DNA from: CAVXAE01 sp044225565
GTDB taxonomy: Bacteria; Pseudomonadota; Gammaproteobacteria; Steroidobacterales; Steroidobacteraceae
NCBI GenBank assembly: GCA_044225565.1
Contig: JBGAIL010000044.1
Coordinates: forward strand, 1-28,273
Length of the DNA: 28,273 nucleotides
Direction of reading: 5' to 3'
Shown here: positions 11,214 to 19,505 of the stretch, piece by piece
How the letters are laid out: each line of letters opens with the position of its first letter
How positions within the stretch are numbered: the first letter of the stretch is position 1
Translations under genes and position numbers: made by a program
Notes under the pieces: model-generated
What the model was told of the DNA's origin: nothing
What the model saw: only the letters and a program-made list of their open reading frames with translations
Databases searched by the model: none

Positions 11214-11222
11214 CGGGAAATT
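11214..11222 (+). promoter_or_regulatory. Candidate -35-like element upstream of TonB receptor 2
   Basis: CGGGAAATT is identical to the element at 8309-8317 and lies at nearly the same distance from the start codon (82 against 87 bases). It directly abuts the palindrome at 11224-11239. With a 17-base spacer it would be followed by GTATGT at 11239-11244. Confidence 0.35.
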
Positions 11223-11223
11223 T

Positions 11224-11239
11224 CATTTCATGTGAAATG
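11224..11239. promoter_or_regulatory. Palindromic candidate operator upstream of TonB receptor 2
   Basis: CATTTCA and TGAAATG are perfect 7-bp arms around a TG centre. The site is AT-rich against a strongly GC-rich background, about 57-72 bases before the receptor ATG, and adjoins a TATGTAC stretch that could be a -10. This is the position and form of a dimeric repressor or activator site. The regulator is not identifiable here. Confidence 0.5.
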
Positions 11240-11295
11240 TATGTACTCTCCCCGCACACCGCGAGCGGCGGCATCACCGCCAGGGGAGTTCGACC

Positions 11296-13941
11296 ATGTC
11301 CCAGTCTTCACCCACGCAGATCCACCTTGCCATCCGCGCGCTAATCGCTGCGTGTGCTGCCGGGTTGGCCGTCAGCGCCGCGCAAGCCCAGGAGGCGGCG
11401 GCCGGCTCGGCCACCGACGAGGCGGATCTCGAGACCGTCACCATCACCGGCAGCTCGATCAAGTCCTCTCCCGTTGCGCTCGATACCACGGCGCAGCCCA
11501 TCCAGTTCATCCCGGCCGAGAAGTTCGAGCAGACCTCGGCCGAATCCATCGGCGACTATCTGCGGCAGCTGCCCATCAACACCGGCGTCTCCAACTCGCC
11601 GACCACCGACGAGTACGGCGGCGGCAACACCAGCATCAACCTGCGCGGCATCGGCGACCAGTACACGCTGGTGCTGGTGGAAGGCCGGCGCTTCGGCGGT
11701 GAGGACGTGCCGGACGTCGGCGCGCTGCCGCCCGAGGCCATCGAGAGCATCGAGATCCTGAAAGGCGGCGCCTCGTCCGTGTACGGCTCGGATGCCATCG
11801 CGGGTGTGGTGAACATCCGGCTGAAGGATCGTTTCAAAGGCCTCGAGCTCAGCGGCTCCTACGGTGAATCGACGCGCGGCGACGCCGCTGCCGTGCGCAC
11901 GGCAGCCGTCTTCGGCCTCGCCGACGAGAAGTTCAGCCTCACCGGCAGCATCGCCTACCAGACGCGCGACGGCTTCACCAAGTACGATCGCAAGCTCACG
12001 TCGAGCCGCGATTATCGTGCGTACGGTGGCCTCGACCGCCGCAGCAGCAGCGTCTCCACGCCTCACCAGATCGTGCTGAGCTCGGATCCGGACAATCCGC
12101 TGTCCATCGACCTCGACCGGTTCAGCGCGGGCCAGTTCAGCACCGATCCGGCCGACTTCGTCGCGTTCGATCGCGACCGCCAGGCGCTGTCCACCAACGA
12201 GTACGGCACCTATCCGGGCTACGACCGCATCTCGGGCCACTGGTCCGCGAAGTACCGCTTCATCGACGACCGCCTGGTGTTCTTCACGCGCGGCTACGCG
12301 GACCGCCGCGACCAGGACTTCATCGCCAACTGGCCGATCATCGACGTCGAGGTGCCCGCGGCCAATCCCTACAACCCCTTCGGGGAGGACGTGCACGTCT
12401 GGTACACGCTCGGGCCGAACGAGAGCGGCCTGATGACGGAGAACTTCGACACCCGCAACCTGCTCGCCACGGCGGGCTTCCAGGGAACGCTGGGCCGGTT
12501 CAACTACGAGATCGGCCTCTCGACCTACGAGAAGGACATCCGCGAGAAGTATTCCAACGACATCGACTACAACGCGGCGCAGGAAGCGGCGGCCCGCACG
12601 GATGCGACCGCGTTCAACCCGTTCGGGTACTGGGCCAACACGCCGGAGCAGCTCGCCGGCCTGAGCCCCACCAGCCGCTATCGCCTGCGCAACAGCGTGC
12701 GCACGCTCGATGCCAAGATCGACGGCAAGCTCTTCGACTGGTACGCGGGTACCGCATACTTCGCGCTGGGCACGGAGCGACGCAAGGTCGACTACGACTA
12801 CGAGCCCGACGAGAGCTGGCAGCAGGTCGAGTACTGGTGGCTCGGCAATGGTGGTGAGCCCGTCTCGCGCTCGCGCGACGTCGAAGCGTACTTCGGCGAA
12901 GTGCGCGTGCCGCTGTACGATGCGGGGGAGGCGGCCACCATCCAGAACGCCGAGATCACCGCCGCCGTCCGTCGCGAGAAGTACAGCGACTTCGGCTCCT
13001 CCACCGTGTCGCAGTTCGCCGGGCGGCTGGGCTTGTGGGACGAGAAGGTGGTGCTGCGCGCGTCGTACGCCGAGTCGTTCAAGGCGCCGAGCCTCGCCAA
13101 TCTCTACGAGCCCGTGGACACGGACACGGAGCCGGGCGGCTTCTATTTCGATCCGGTGCGCGGCGGCTTCTTCGCAGTGGATCTCATCACCGGCGGCAAC
13201 CCCAACCTGGGCCCGGAGACCGGCCAGACCACGAACATCGGACTGGTGTTCCGGCCCGGCACCGGCTCGCGCATGGTGTTCACGCTCGATTACTGGATGC
13301 TCGAGCTCAGCGACATCATCTCCGAGCCCGACGGCCAGGCGCTGCTCGATGGCTCGGCGACCGCCGGCTCCATCACGCGCGACCCGCTCACGAACTATCC
13401 CACCCTGGACCTGCGCCTGGACAATGGCGGGAAGCGCAAGGTGAACGGCATCGACCTGGGAGCGACCTATCGCCTGCCGACGGGGGCTGCGGGCAGCTTC
13501 ACGTTCGACTTCAACGCCACGTATCTCGACAAGTTCGAGGACAGCGCGAACGGCCTCACCGCGGACTACCTGGGCCTGTGGAGCGGGCTGCTGGGGCCGG
13601 TGCCGAAGCTGCGCGCCGTGGCGGGCGTCACCTGGGAGCTGGGCGCGTGGGAAGCGAGCGGCTCGCTCTATCATTCGGGCCGCTATGACGACATCATCCC
13701 GGATCTCATCTCGCGCAAGGTGAGTTCGTACGACAAGGTGGACGTGCAGGTGGCCTACGACTTCGACAAGCGCGGCGCGCAAAGCGGCGGCGTGCTGGGC
13801 GGCACGCGCGTGTACCTCGGCATCGAGAACCTGTTCGATGCGAGCCTGCCCTTCGTCGCCTCGAGCTCGGACGGCTGGGACCGCTACATCGCGGACCTCC
13901 GCGGCCGCTTCGTGTACGCGGGCCTGAAGAAGAAGTTCTGA
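11296..13941 (+). CDS. TonB-dependent receptor without STN domain (receptor 2)
   Basis: An 881-residue outer-membrane receptor. The signal peptide ends near AAQAQ (residues about 1-33) and is followed directly by a TonB-box-like VTITGSSIKS. The plug (about 45-170) contains INLRGIGDQYTLVLVEGRR and EILKGGASSVYGSDAIAGVVN. The barrel ends in KKKF with terminal Phe. AGGGGAG lies 7 bases before the ATG. It has no STN domain, so it should be a pure importer and not a signalling receptor. The plug type (GGASSVYGSDAIAGV) is the one common in Xanthomonas- and Caulobacter-like receptors, many of which take up carbohydrates, peptides or cofactors and not only iron chelates. The stop is two bases before the GTG of the amidohydrolase fusion, so the two are surely co-translated. 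Confidence 0.95.
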   Translation: MSQSSPTQIHLAIRALIAACAAGLAVSAAQAQEAAAGSATDEADLETVTITGSSIKSSPVALDTTAQPIQFIPAEKFEQTSAESIGDYLRQLPINTGVSNSPTTDEYGGGNTSINLRGIGDQYTLVLVEGRRFGGEDVPDVGALPPEAIESIEILKGGASSVYGSDAIAGVVNIRLKDRFKGLELSGSYGESTRGDAAAVRTAAVFGLADEKFSLTGSIAYQTRDGFTKYDRKLTSSRDYRAYGGLDRRSSSVSTPHQIVLSSDPDNPLSIDLDRFSAGQFSTDPADFVAFDRDRQALSTNEYGTYPGYDRISGHWSAKYRFIDDRLVFFTRGYADRRDQDFIANWPIIDVEVPAANPYNPFGEDVHVWYTLGPNESGLMTENFDTRNLLATAGFQGTLGRFNYEIGLSTYEKDIREKYSNDIDYNAAQEAAARTDATAFNPFGYWANTPEQLAGLSPTSRYRLRNSVRTLDAKIDGKLFDWYAGTAYFALGTERRKVDYDYEPDESWQQVEYWWLGNGGEPVSRSRDVEAYFGEVRVPLYDAGEAATIQNAEITAAVRREKYSDFGSSTVSQFAGRLGLWDEKVVLRASYAESFKAPSLANLYEPVDTDTEPGGFYFDPVRGGFFAVDLITGGNPNLGPETGQTTNIGLVFRPGTGSRMVFTLDYWMLELSDIISEPDGQALLDGSATAGSITRDPLTNYPTLDLRLDNGGKRKVNGIDLGATYRLPTGAAGSFTFDFNATYLDKFEDSANGLTADYLGLWSGLLGPVPKLRAVAGVTWELGAWEASGSLYHSGRYDDIIPDLISRKVSSYDKVDVQVAYDFDKRGAQSGGVLGGTRVYLGIENLFDASLPFVASSSDGWDRYIADLRGRFVYAGLKKKF

Positions 13942-13943
13942 GC

Positions 13944-16900
13944 GTGCGCGAGCAGGCGTTGCCTTCGGGACCGAAAGGAGCGAGCTGCACCCGGCGCCTT
14001 GCAGGCCTCGCAGCGCTGGCGGTGTGCACACTCGCGGCGGTGCCGGGATCCTCCGGCGCTGCGCCCGGCCCGCACGAGCCGTCACCAGCCGCGTGGGACG
14101 TCACCGCGCCACGCGGCAAGACCCGGGCCATCGACTTCACGGTTCGCGAAGGCACCGGCATGTCCGTGGATGTGTCGCCGGACGGGCAATGGCTGGTTTT
14201 CGATCTGCTGTCGCACGTGTATCGCGTGCCGGTCGCGGGTGGCGAAGCGGAGTGCCTCACGCAGGGCAGCGGCATCGCGCTCAACTATCACCCGAAGTTC
14301 TCGCCGGACGGACGGAGCATCGCTTTCGTCTCCGATCGAGGCGGGCAGAACAACCTATGGGTGATGGACGCGGATGGCTCGAATCCGCGCATCGTGTTCC
14401 CGGATCCCGATACGCAGGTGGCGGAGCCGGCGTGGATGCCGGACGGCAAGGCCATCGTCGCCGTGCGGCTCTATCCGCACGCGCTCGGCGGATGGACGCG
14501 CACGAACCGCATCTGGCTTTTTCCGCTGGACGGCAGCGCGCCACGGCAGCTCGCCGGAACGGAGAGCACGCTGGTCGATGCGCCGGCGGTCTCGCCGGAT
14601 GGTCGCCATCTCTATTACCACTCGAGCTCCCGGCCGGTGATCGCCGAGGGCTACTACAAGATCGGCACCGCGCACCAGTTGCGGCGCCTGAGCCTTTCGA
14701 ACGGTGAAGACGAGCTCTTCAGCGATACGGCCGCGCGCCGGTACTACCATCGCGAGCCGTTCTCGGCCTTCGCGCCTTCGGTGTCTCCGGATGGCCGCTG
14801 GCTTGCATTCGCCCGCAGGGTTCCTGGCGGGGTCACGAAGCATCGCGACGTCACGTACGCGCAACGCACGGGACTCTGGCTGCGCGATCTCGAAAGCGGC
14901 GAGGAGCGCCTGCTGATCGACGGGATGACGCCCGACCAGCTCGAGACGCACACGATGTATCAGATCCGGCTCCTCCCGGGATATGCGTGGTCGCGCGACG
15001 GCCGGTTCATCTACTACTCCGAAGGCGGGCAGCTGCGTCGTGCCAGCGTTGCGGAAGGCAGGGTCGAGACGATTTCGTTCGAGGCGCGCGTGAGCCGCGT
15101 GATCTCGCAGCAGGTACGGCCCTCGTTCCGGATCGCGGACGGGCCGTTGCAGGTGAGGTTTCCGCGGTGGGCGGCGCTGTCACCCGATGGGCGCACCGTG
15201 GCTTTCGAAGCCGTCGGTGCGATCTGGCTGCAGTCGCTGCCGAACGGCAAGCCGCGCCGTCTGCGGCCCGCGGGTAGCGGCTTTGCCGCCGCCAATGGGC
15301 CGGCTACCGTCGAGCTCACTCCGGCGTGGTCACCGGACGGTCGCTCGATCGCCTTCACGACCTGGAGTGATGATGAAGGTGGACATCTGTGGAGCATCGC
15401 CGCTGCTGGTGGCGCTGCCCGGCAGTTGACTCGCGTCGCCGGTGAGTATCTGCATCCCGTGTGGAGCGCAGACGGCAAGAGCATCATCGTCACGCGGGGC
15501 TCCGGTGCCGGGCTTCGAGGCGAAGGCACCGCGAGGCAGCCCTGGAACGACATCGTAAGCATCCCTGCGGAAGGCGGCGATGCGCGCCAGCTCATCCGCG
15601 TGACGCCAGTCGAATACTCATTCACCCGCGCGAGCCCGGGTGCGGACGGTCGCGTCTACTTCGTGTCGCATGCCACGGACGACGAAGTGGCCTCGGAGCC
15701 GCGGGCGGCGAGCGCGCTGCGTTCCATTCGCCTGGGGGGCGGCGATCTGAGGGCGCACGCCCTGTTCCCTTATTCCGCGGATGCAGCGCCGAGTCCGGAT
15801 GGAGCATGGCTGGCGTTCAGCGAGGCAGAGGGCGTGTATCTGGCGCGCTTCCCTGCTGGCACGAAGACGGTGCCCTTCATCGATCGCATCGCCGCCGATT
15901 CGGGCGTCTCGCGACTCAACCCGACGGGCGGGCTCTTTCCGCGTTGGAATGCCGCGGGCACGCTTTCCTTCCTGAGCGGTCCGAAGCTGCTCACGCTCGC
16001 GCCCGGCGAAGCGCCTGCATCCGCGCAGGCCGCGATGCGTGCGCCCCGTGAGTATCCCATCCGCCTCGAGATTCCGCGTCCGGTGCCGAACGGCAGCATC
16101 GCTTTCGTCAACGCGCGCATCGTGACGATGGAGGACCGCAAGGTCATCGAGAAGGGCTCCATGGTCGTGCGCGGCAATCGAATCGTCGAGGTGTCCGGGA
16201 GCGCGTCGCCCCGCACCCGCGCGGACAGGGTGATCGACCTGCAGGGCAAGACCATCATGCCCGGCCTCATCGACGTGCATGCGCATCATCACGATGGCAG
16301 CTTCGACGGCGAGATCATCCCGCCCCATCGGCCGGAGTCGGCGAACTATCTCGCCTACGGGGTGACGACCACCTTCGATCCTGCGGCACCTTCCGAGCTG
16401 GTGTTCCCGGCCGCCGAGCTGACCGAAGCGGGGGTCCTCGCCGGCCCGCGGCTCTACAGCACGGGCGAGATCCTCATCGGCAATCCCGACTCATTTCCGA
16501 TGCGCGACCTGCCCGATGCGCGGAACCACGCTGCGCGACTGGCGGGCGAGGGGGCGCTGGCTCTCAAACAGTACTATCAGCCGCGCCGTGCCCAGCGGCA
16601 GTGGGTGAGCGAAGCGGCGCGCGCGCGGGGCGACGTGCTCGTCACCGGCGAAGGCATGGATTTCGCGTACGACCTGAGCATGATCATGGACGGGCAGACG
16701 GCATGGGAGCATCCCATTCTCGACATCCCGCTGTACGACGATGTCATCCAGTTCATGGCGCGCTCCGGCGTCACTTACAACCCGGAGCTCATCACGCCGG
16801 GTCAGGGGCTCTACGTGCTGGAGTATTTCCTCTCGCGCAGCAACCTCACCGAGGATGCCAAGCAGCAGCGCTGGGTCCGCTGGGCGCAGCTGATGCGCAA

Positions 16901-17342
16901 GAAGAACCAGACGCAACGGCCGCTCGCAGAGTATCCGGGCATCCTTTCGGTCGAGGCCGTGAAGGACATCGTGCGCGCCGGGGGCAAGGTGGGCGTGGGC
17001 GGGCATGGGCAGGAGCAGGGCCTCGGCACCCACTGGGAGATGTCGACCTTCGCCTTCGCGCTGACGCCGGTCGAGGCGATGGAAGCGGCGACCATCCGCA
17101 ATGCCCGGTACCTGGGGCTCGATCGCGACCTCGGCTCGATCGCCGTCGGCAAGCTCGCGGACCTCGTGATTCTCGATGCCGACCCGCTCGAGCGCATCGA
17201 GAACAGCCTGAAGATCGACCGCGTGATGCTCGGCGGGCGACTGTACGACGGCGAGACGCTCGACGAGGTCTGGCCGCAGCAGAAAGCGTATGGCCCGCGC
17301 CGGTGGAGCTTGCAGAAGGCTCTTTCCGGCGCTGCGAACTGA
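13944..17342 (+). CDS. Exported TolB-like beta-propeller/amidohydrolase fusion
   Basis: A 1132-residue two-domain protein. GTG 13944 is used two bases after the receptor stop; an N-terminal signal peptide is visible (hydrophobic LAGLAALAVCTLAAV, cleavage near residues 34-40). Residues from about 60 to 700 carry many TolB/WD40-like PD40 repeats (SPDGQWLVFD, SPDGRSIAFVSDRGG, SPDGRWLAFAR, SPDGRSIAFTTW). The C-terminal amidohydrolase barrel shows GLIDVHAH with His779 and His781, Lys875, His923 in the TAWEHP segment, and GKLADLVILDADPL near the end. In place of the usual strand-8 Asp motif it has GGHGQEQGLGTHWE (His1021), which I recall as typical of this fusion family. Related enzymes hydrolyse cyclic amides or X-Pro/X-Arg peptides. 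The exported location and tight link to receptor 2 suggest that it processes that receptor's ligand. Confidence 0.93.
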   Translation: MREQALPSGPKGASCTRRLAGLAALAVCTLAAVPGSSGAAPGPHEPSPAAWDVTAPRGKTRAIDFTVREGTGMSVDVSPDGQWLVFDLLSHVYRVPVAGGEAECLTQGSGIALNYHPKFSPDGRSIAFVSDRGGQNNLWVMDADGSNPRIVFPDPDTQVAEPAWMPDGKAIVAVRLYPHALGGWTRTNRIWLFPLDGSAPRQLAGTESTLVDAPAVSPDGRHLYYHSSSRPVIAEGYYKIGTAHQLRRLSLSNGEDELFSDTAARRYYHREPFSAFAPSVSPDGRWLAFARRVPGGVTKHRDVTYAQRTGLWLRDLESGEERLLIDGMTPDQLETHTMYQIRLLPGYAWSRDGRFIYYSEGGQLRRASVAEGRVETISFEARVSRVISQQVRPSFRIADGPLQVRFPRWAALSPDGRTVAFEAVGAIWLQSLPNGKPRRLRPAGSGFAAANGPATVELTPAWSPDGRSIAFTTWSDDEGGHLWSIAAAGGAARQLTRVAGEYLHPVWSADGKSIIVTRGSGAGLRGEGTARQPWNDIVSIPAEGGDARQLIRVTPVEYSFTRASPGADGRVYFVSHATDDEVASEPRAASALRSIRLGGGDLRAHALFPYSADAAPSPDGAWLAFSEAEGVYLARFPAGTKTVPFIDRIAADSGVSRLNPTGGLFPRWNAAGTLSFLSGPKLLTLAPGEAPASAQAAMRAPREYPIRLEIPRPVPNGSIAFVNARIVTMEDRKVIEKGSMVVRGNRIVEVSGSASPRTRADRVIDLQGKTIMPGLIDVHAHHHDGSFDGEIIPPHRPESANYLAYGVTTTFDPAAPSELVFPAAELTEAGVLAGPRLYSTGEILIGNPDSFPMRDLPDARNHAARLAGEGALALKQYYQPRRAQRQWVSEAARARGDVLVTGEGMDFAYDLSMIMDGQTAWEHPILDIPLYDDVIQFMARSGVTYNPELITPGQGLYVLEYFLSRSNLTEDAKQQRWVRWAQLMRKKNQTQRPLAEYPGILSVEAVKDIVRAGGKVGVGGHGQEQGLGTHWEMSTFAFALTPVEAMEAATIRNARYLGLDRDLGSIAVGKLADLVILDADPLERIENSLKIDRVMLGGRLYDGETLDEVWPQQKAYGPRRWSLQKALSGAAN

Positions 17343-17368
17343 AATTCCCTCACGTCGAGGTGGTTCCC

Positions 17369-19447
17369 ATGCTCAAGATGCTTCGACGGCCCTCGTTACG
17401 GATGGGCCTGGCGGTTCTGGCTTGCGGATGTGCGGTCTGCGCGGCGGAAAGCTTCAGGCCCGACGATCTGCTCGCAGTCACGCAGGTCAGCAGCATCGCA
17501 GCGGCCGCGGACGGCACTGCCGTGGCAGTCAGCCTCGCAAGGCCCGACGTGTCCTCGGACACCCTGCGGGACGAGGTGCACATCATCGATCGCACCTCCC
17601 GCGAAGACGGCCCGGAAGTGTTGCGCGGCGTGCAGTTCCTGAAATGGACACGAGATGGCCGTCGCCTGCGCTTCATGACGGAACGCGACGGCCACGTCGA
17701 GCTGCGCGAGTACGACCGGTCGTCCCGTACCACCAGGACGGTCGCGCGATTGCCTTTTGCGCCGACCTATCTCGTGTGGAGCCCGGGCGAATCGCGCGTC
17801 GCGCTCGTCGCGGAGCGGCCCGCAGCGCGGCACGACTGGCTCGTGCCGAAGGACCTTTCGCCGGTGGCCCGCAAGCCGATCATCATCGATCACGCGCTCT
17901 TCAGGGACGACGACGGCACATGGCTGCCGGCCACGGAACGGCGCCTGTTCGTGATGGAGCTTGCCGGAGGGGGCGAGCCTCGGGAAGTCCCGCTGCCGAA
18001 AGATGTCTCGCTCGGCGAGACGGAAGGTGGGGACGGCGGCCCGCCGGCCTGGTCGGCGGACGAGCGCGCGCTCATCGTCTCGGTGGCGCGCGGGTTCGAT
18101 GCCAGGGCGAATCTCTGGAACGTCAATCGCGATCTGTTGCGCATCGAGCTCGCCGGCGGCGCGCATTCGTGGCTCGCGGAAGAGCCCGGCATCGAGAGCC
18201 ATCCCGCCGTGTCGCCGGATGGCCGGCAGCTCGCCTACCTCCGACAGCGCGGCGCACCTGAGGTCACCGTATTCCATCGTGATCTCGTCGTGCGCGCCTT
18301 TGGAAGCGCACGGGAATCGGCGGTATGGACGGCACACGACCTGGACGTGAACAGTTTCATCTGGGCGACCGATTCGCAGCTGCTCGCACGCTACCTGGAC
18401 CGGGGGCGTTTCGTGCTCTCCCGTGTGTCGTCGAAGGGCGAGGAACGGCGCCTGACCGATGAGGTGGCGGTCGACTCGGCGCTTACGGAAGCGACGCGCG
18501 GTGGCGCCATCCCGTTCGTGCGCACCCGACCCGATCTGCCTCCCGAAGGAGTGCTGCTGGACAAGGCCGGTCGCGTGGCGGAATGGACGAATTTCAATGC
18601 AGCGCTGCGTGCGCGCAAGTTGTCCGAGGTCTCCGGGATCGACTTCCGCTCGGCGAACGTCGATGGGCGGATGATCCACGCCATCGTCGCGCGCCCGCGC
18701 GGCCTCGGCGATACGAGCTCGTTGCCCGTCGTCGTGGACCTGCACGGCGGCCCCTATTCGGCGCGCACCTTCAATTTCGATACGGCACGCGAGATCTTCG
18801 TCGGGCAGGGCTACGTCGTCGTGCAGCCCAATTATCGCGGCAGCATCGGTTATGGCAGCGCGTTCTCGCAGCTCAGCGACCGCAGGCATTATCCCGGCCG
18901 ATTCGACCAGCCCGAAGCGCCTTCCGAGATGGGGCTCGACGTGGCGGGCGTCGTGAAGGCGGTCGCGGAGCGCCAGCTCGGGGATCCTTCACGCGTTTTC
19001 CTGCGGGGAGAGAGCGCAGGCGCGCTGCTCACGAGCTGGACGATCGGGCGCACCAGGGAGTTCAGGGCCGCCGTCGCCAACTCCTGGTATCCGGGAGAGT
19101 TCGACGGAGCATCGTACGGCGGCTACCAGATCCGGCGCTACTTCAACGGACCGCCTTGGGATCCGGCGTATCTGCCGGAGTACTGGCGCCGTCAGCCTCT
19201 GATGCTCGCGGATCGCATGGTCACGCCACTGCTCATCCTGCAGGGCGACCGGGACTGGATCACGCCCATGGGCGAGACCGAGAAATTCTATTACGCACTG
19301 CGCTCGCGCGGGTTGGATGTGGTGCTCGCGGTGTTCCCGGACGAGACCCACGTGCTGCGCCGCCACCCCGAGAGCGAGCGCACCTCGCTGCTCATGGAAG
19401 TGGAGTGGTTCAGGCGGCACGACGCCGCATCGCCCGAAGCCCGGTAA
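17369..19447 (+). CDS. Exported S9 (prolyl-oligopeptidase) family peptidase
   Basis: A 692-residue serine peptidase-like protein. ATG 17369 follows GAGGTGG with good spacing and gives a signal peptide (RMGLAVLACGCAVCAA). Residues about 30-420 form a beta-propeller (FLKWTRDGRRLRFMTERDG, PAVSPDGRQLAYLRQRG). The alpha/beta-hydrolase domain holds VVVDLHGGPYS, the nucleophile in GESAG (Ser549), Asp629 in GDRDWITP and His661 in DETHVL. The order and spacing fit the S9 family, but GESAG replaces the GWSYGG seen in most DPP4/acylaminoacyl peptidases. S9 enzymes next to FecI/FecR and TonB receptor genes include the lasso-peptide isopeptidases, so a role on knotted or cyclic peptides is possible; no lasso biosynthetic gene is in the window. 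It lies 26 bases after the amidohydrolase gene, in the same operon. Confidence 0.93.
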   Translation: MLKMLRRPSLRMGLAVLACGCAVCAAESFRPDDLLAVTQVSSIAAAADGTAVAVSLARPDVSSDTLRDEVHIIDRTSREDGPEVLRGVQFLKWTRDGRRLRFMTERDGHVELREYDRSSRTTRTVARLPFAPTYLVWSPGESRVALVAERPAARHDWLVPKDLSPVARKPIIIDHALFRDDDGTWLPATERRLFVMELAGGGEPREVPLPKDVSLGETEGGDGGPPAWSADERALIVSVARGFDARANLWNVNRDLLRIELAGGAHSWLAEEPGIESHPAVSPDGRQLAYLRQRGAPEVTVFHRDLVVRAFGSARESAVWTAHDLDVNSFIWATDSQLLARYLDRGRFVLSRVSSKGEERRLTDEVAVDSALTEATRGGAIPFVRTRPDLPPEGVLLDKAGRVAEWTNFNAALRARKLSEVSGIDFRSANVDGRMIHAIVARPRGLGDTSSLPVVVDLHGGPYSARTFNFDTAREIFVGQGYVVVQPNYRGSIGYGSAFSQLSDRRHYPGRFDQPEAPSEMGLDVAGVVKAVAERQLGDPSRVFLRGESAGALLTSWTIGRTREFRAAVANSWYPGEFDGASYGGYQIRRYFNGPPWDPAYLPEYWRRQPLMLADRMVTPLLILQGDRDWITPMGETEKFYYALRSRGLDVVLAVFPDETHVLRRHPESERTSLLMEVEWFRRHDAASPEAR

Positions 19448-19474
19448 ACGAAACCCACGCTCACCACCGGCCAT

Positions 19475-19487
19475 CGCCCATCGGGCG
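19475..19487. terminator. Small hairpin between the convergent S9 and fecR2 genes
   Basis: CGCCC-ATC-GGGCG can form a 5-bp stem with a 3-base loop in the 58-bp gap between the two converging genes. The position suits a bidirectional terminator, but the stem is short and has no T-tract on either strand. Confidence 0.2.
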
Positions 19488-19505
19488 GCAGCGCAGTCAG
19501 GGAGC

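Noticed and set aside
11341..14085. A 914-codon open frame on the minus strand opposite receptor 2
   Set aside because: It is antisense to a clear TonB receptor, rich in Arg, Val, His and Ala, and shows no domain. Long antisense frames are expected in GC-rich DNA.
17369..19447. A complete lasso-peptide biosynthetic cluster
   Set aside because: No precursor gene, no RRE/leader peptidase and no asparagine-synthetase-like cyclase are seen in the window; only the peptidase and receptor context is suggestive.
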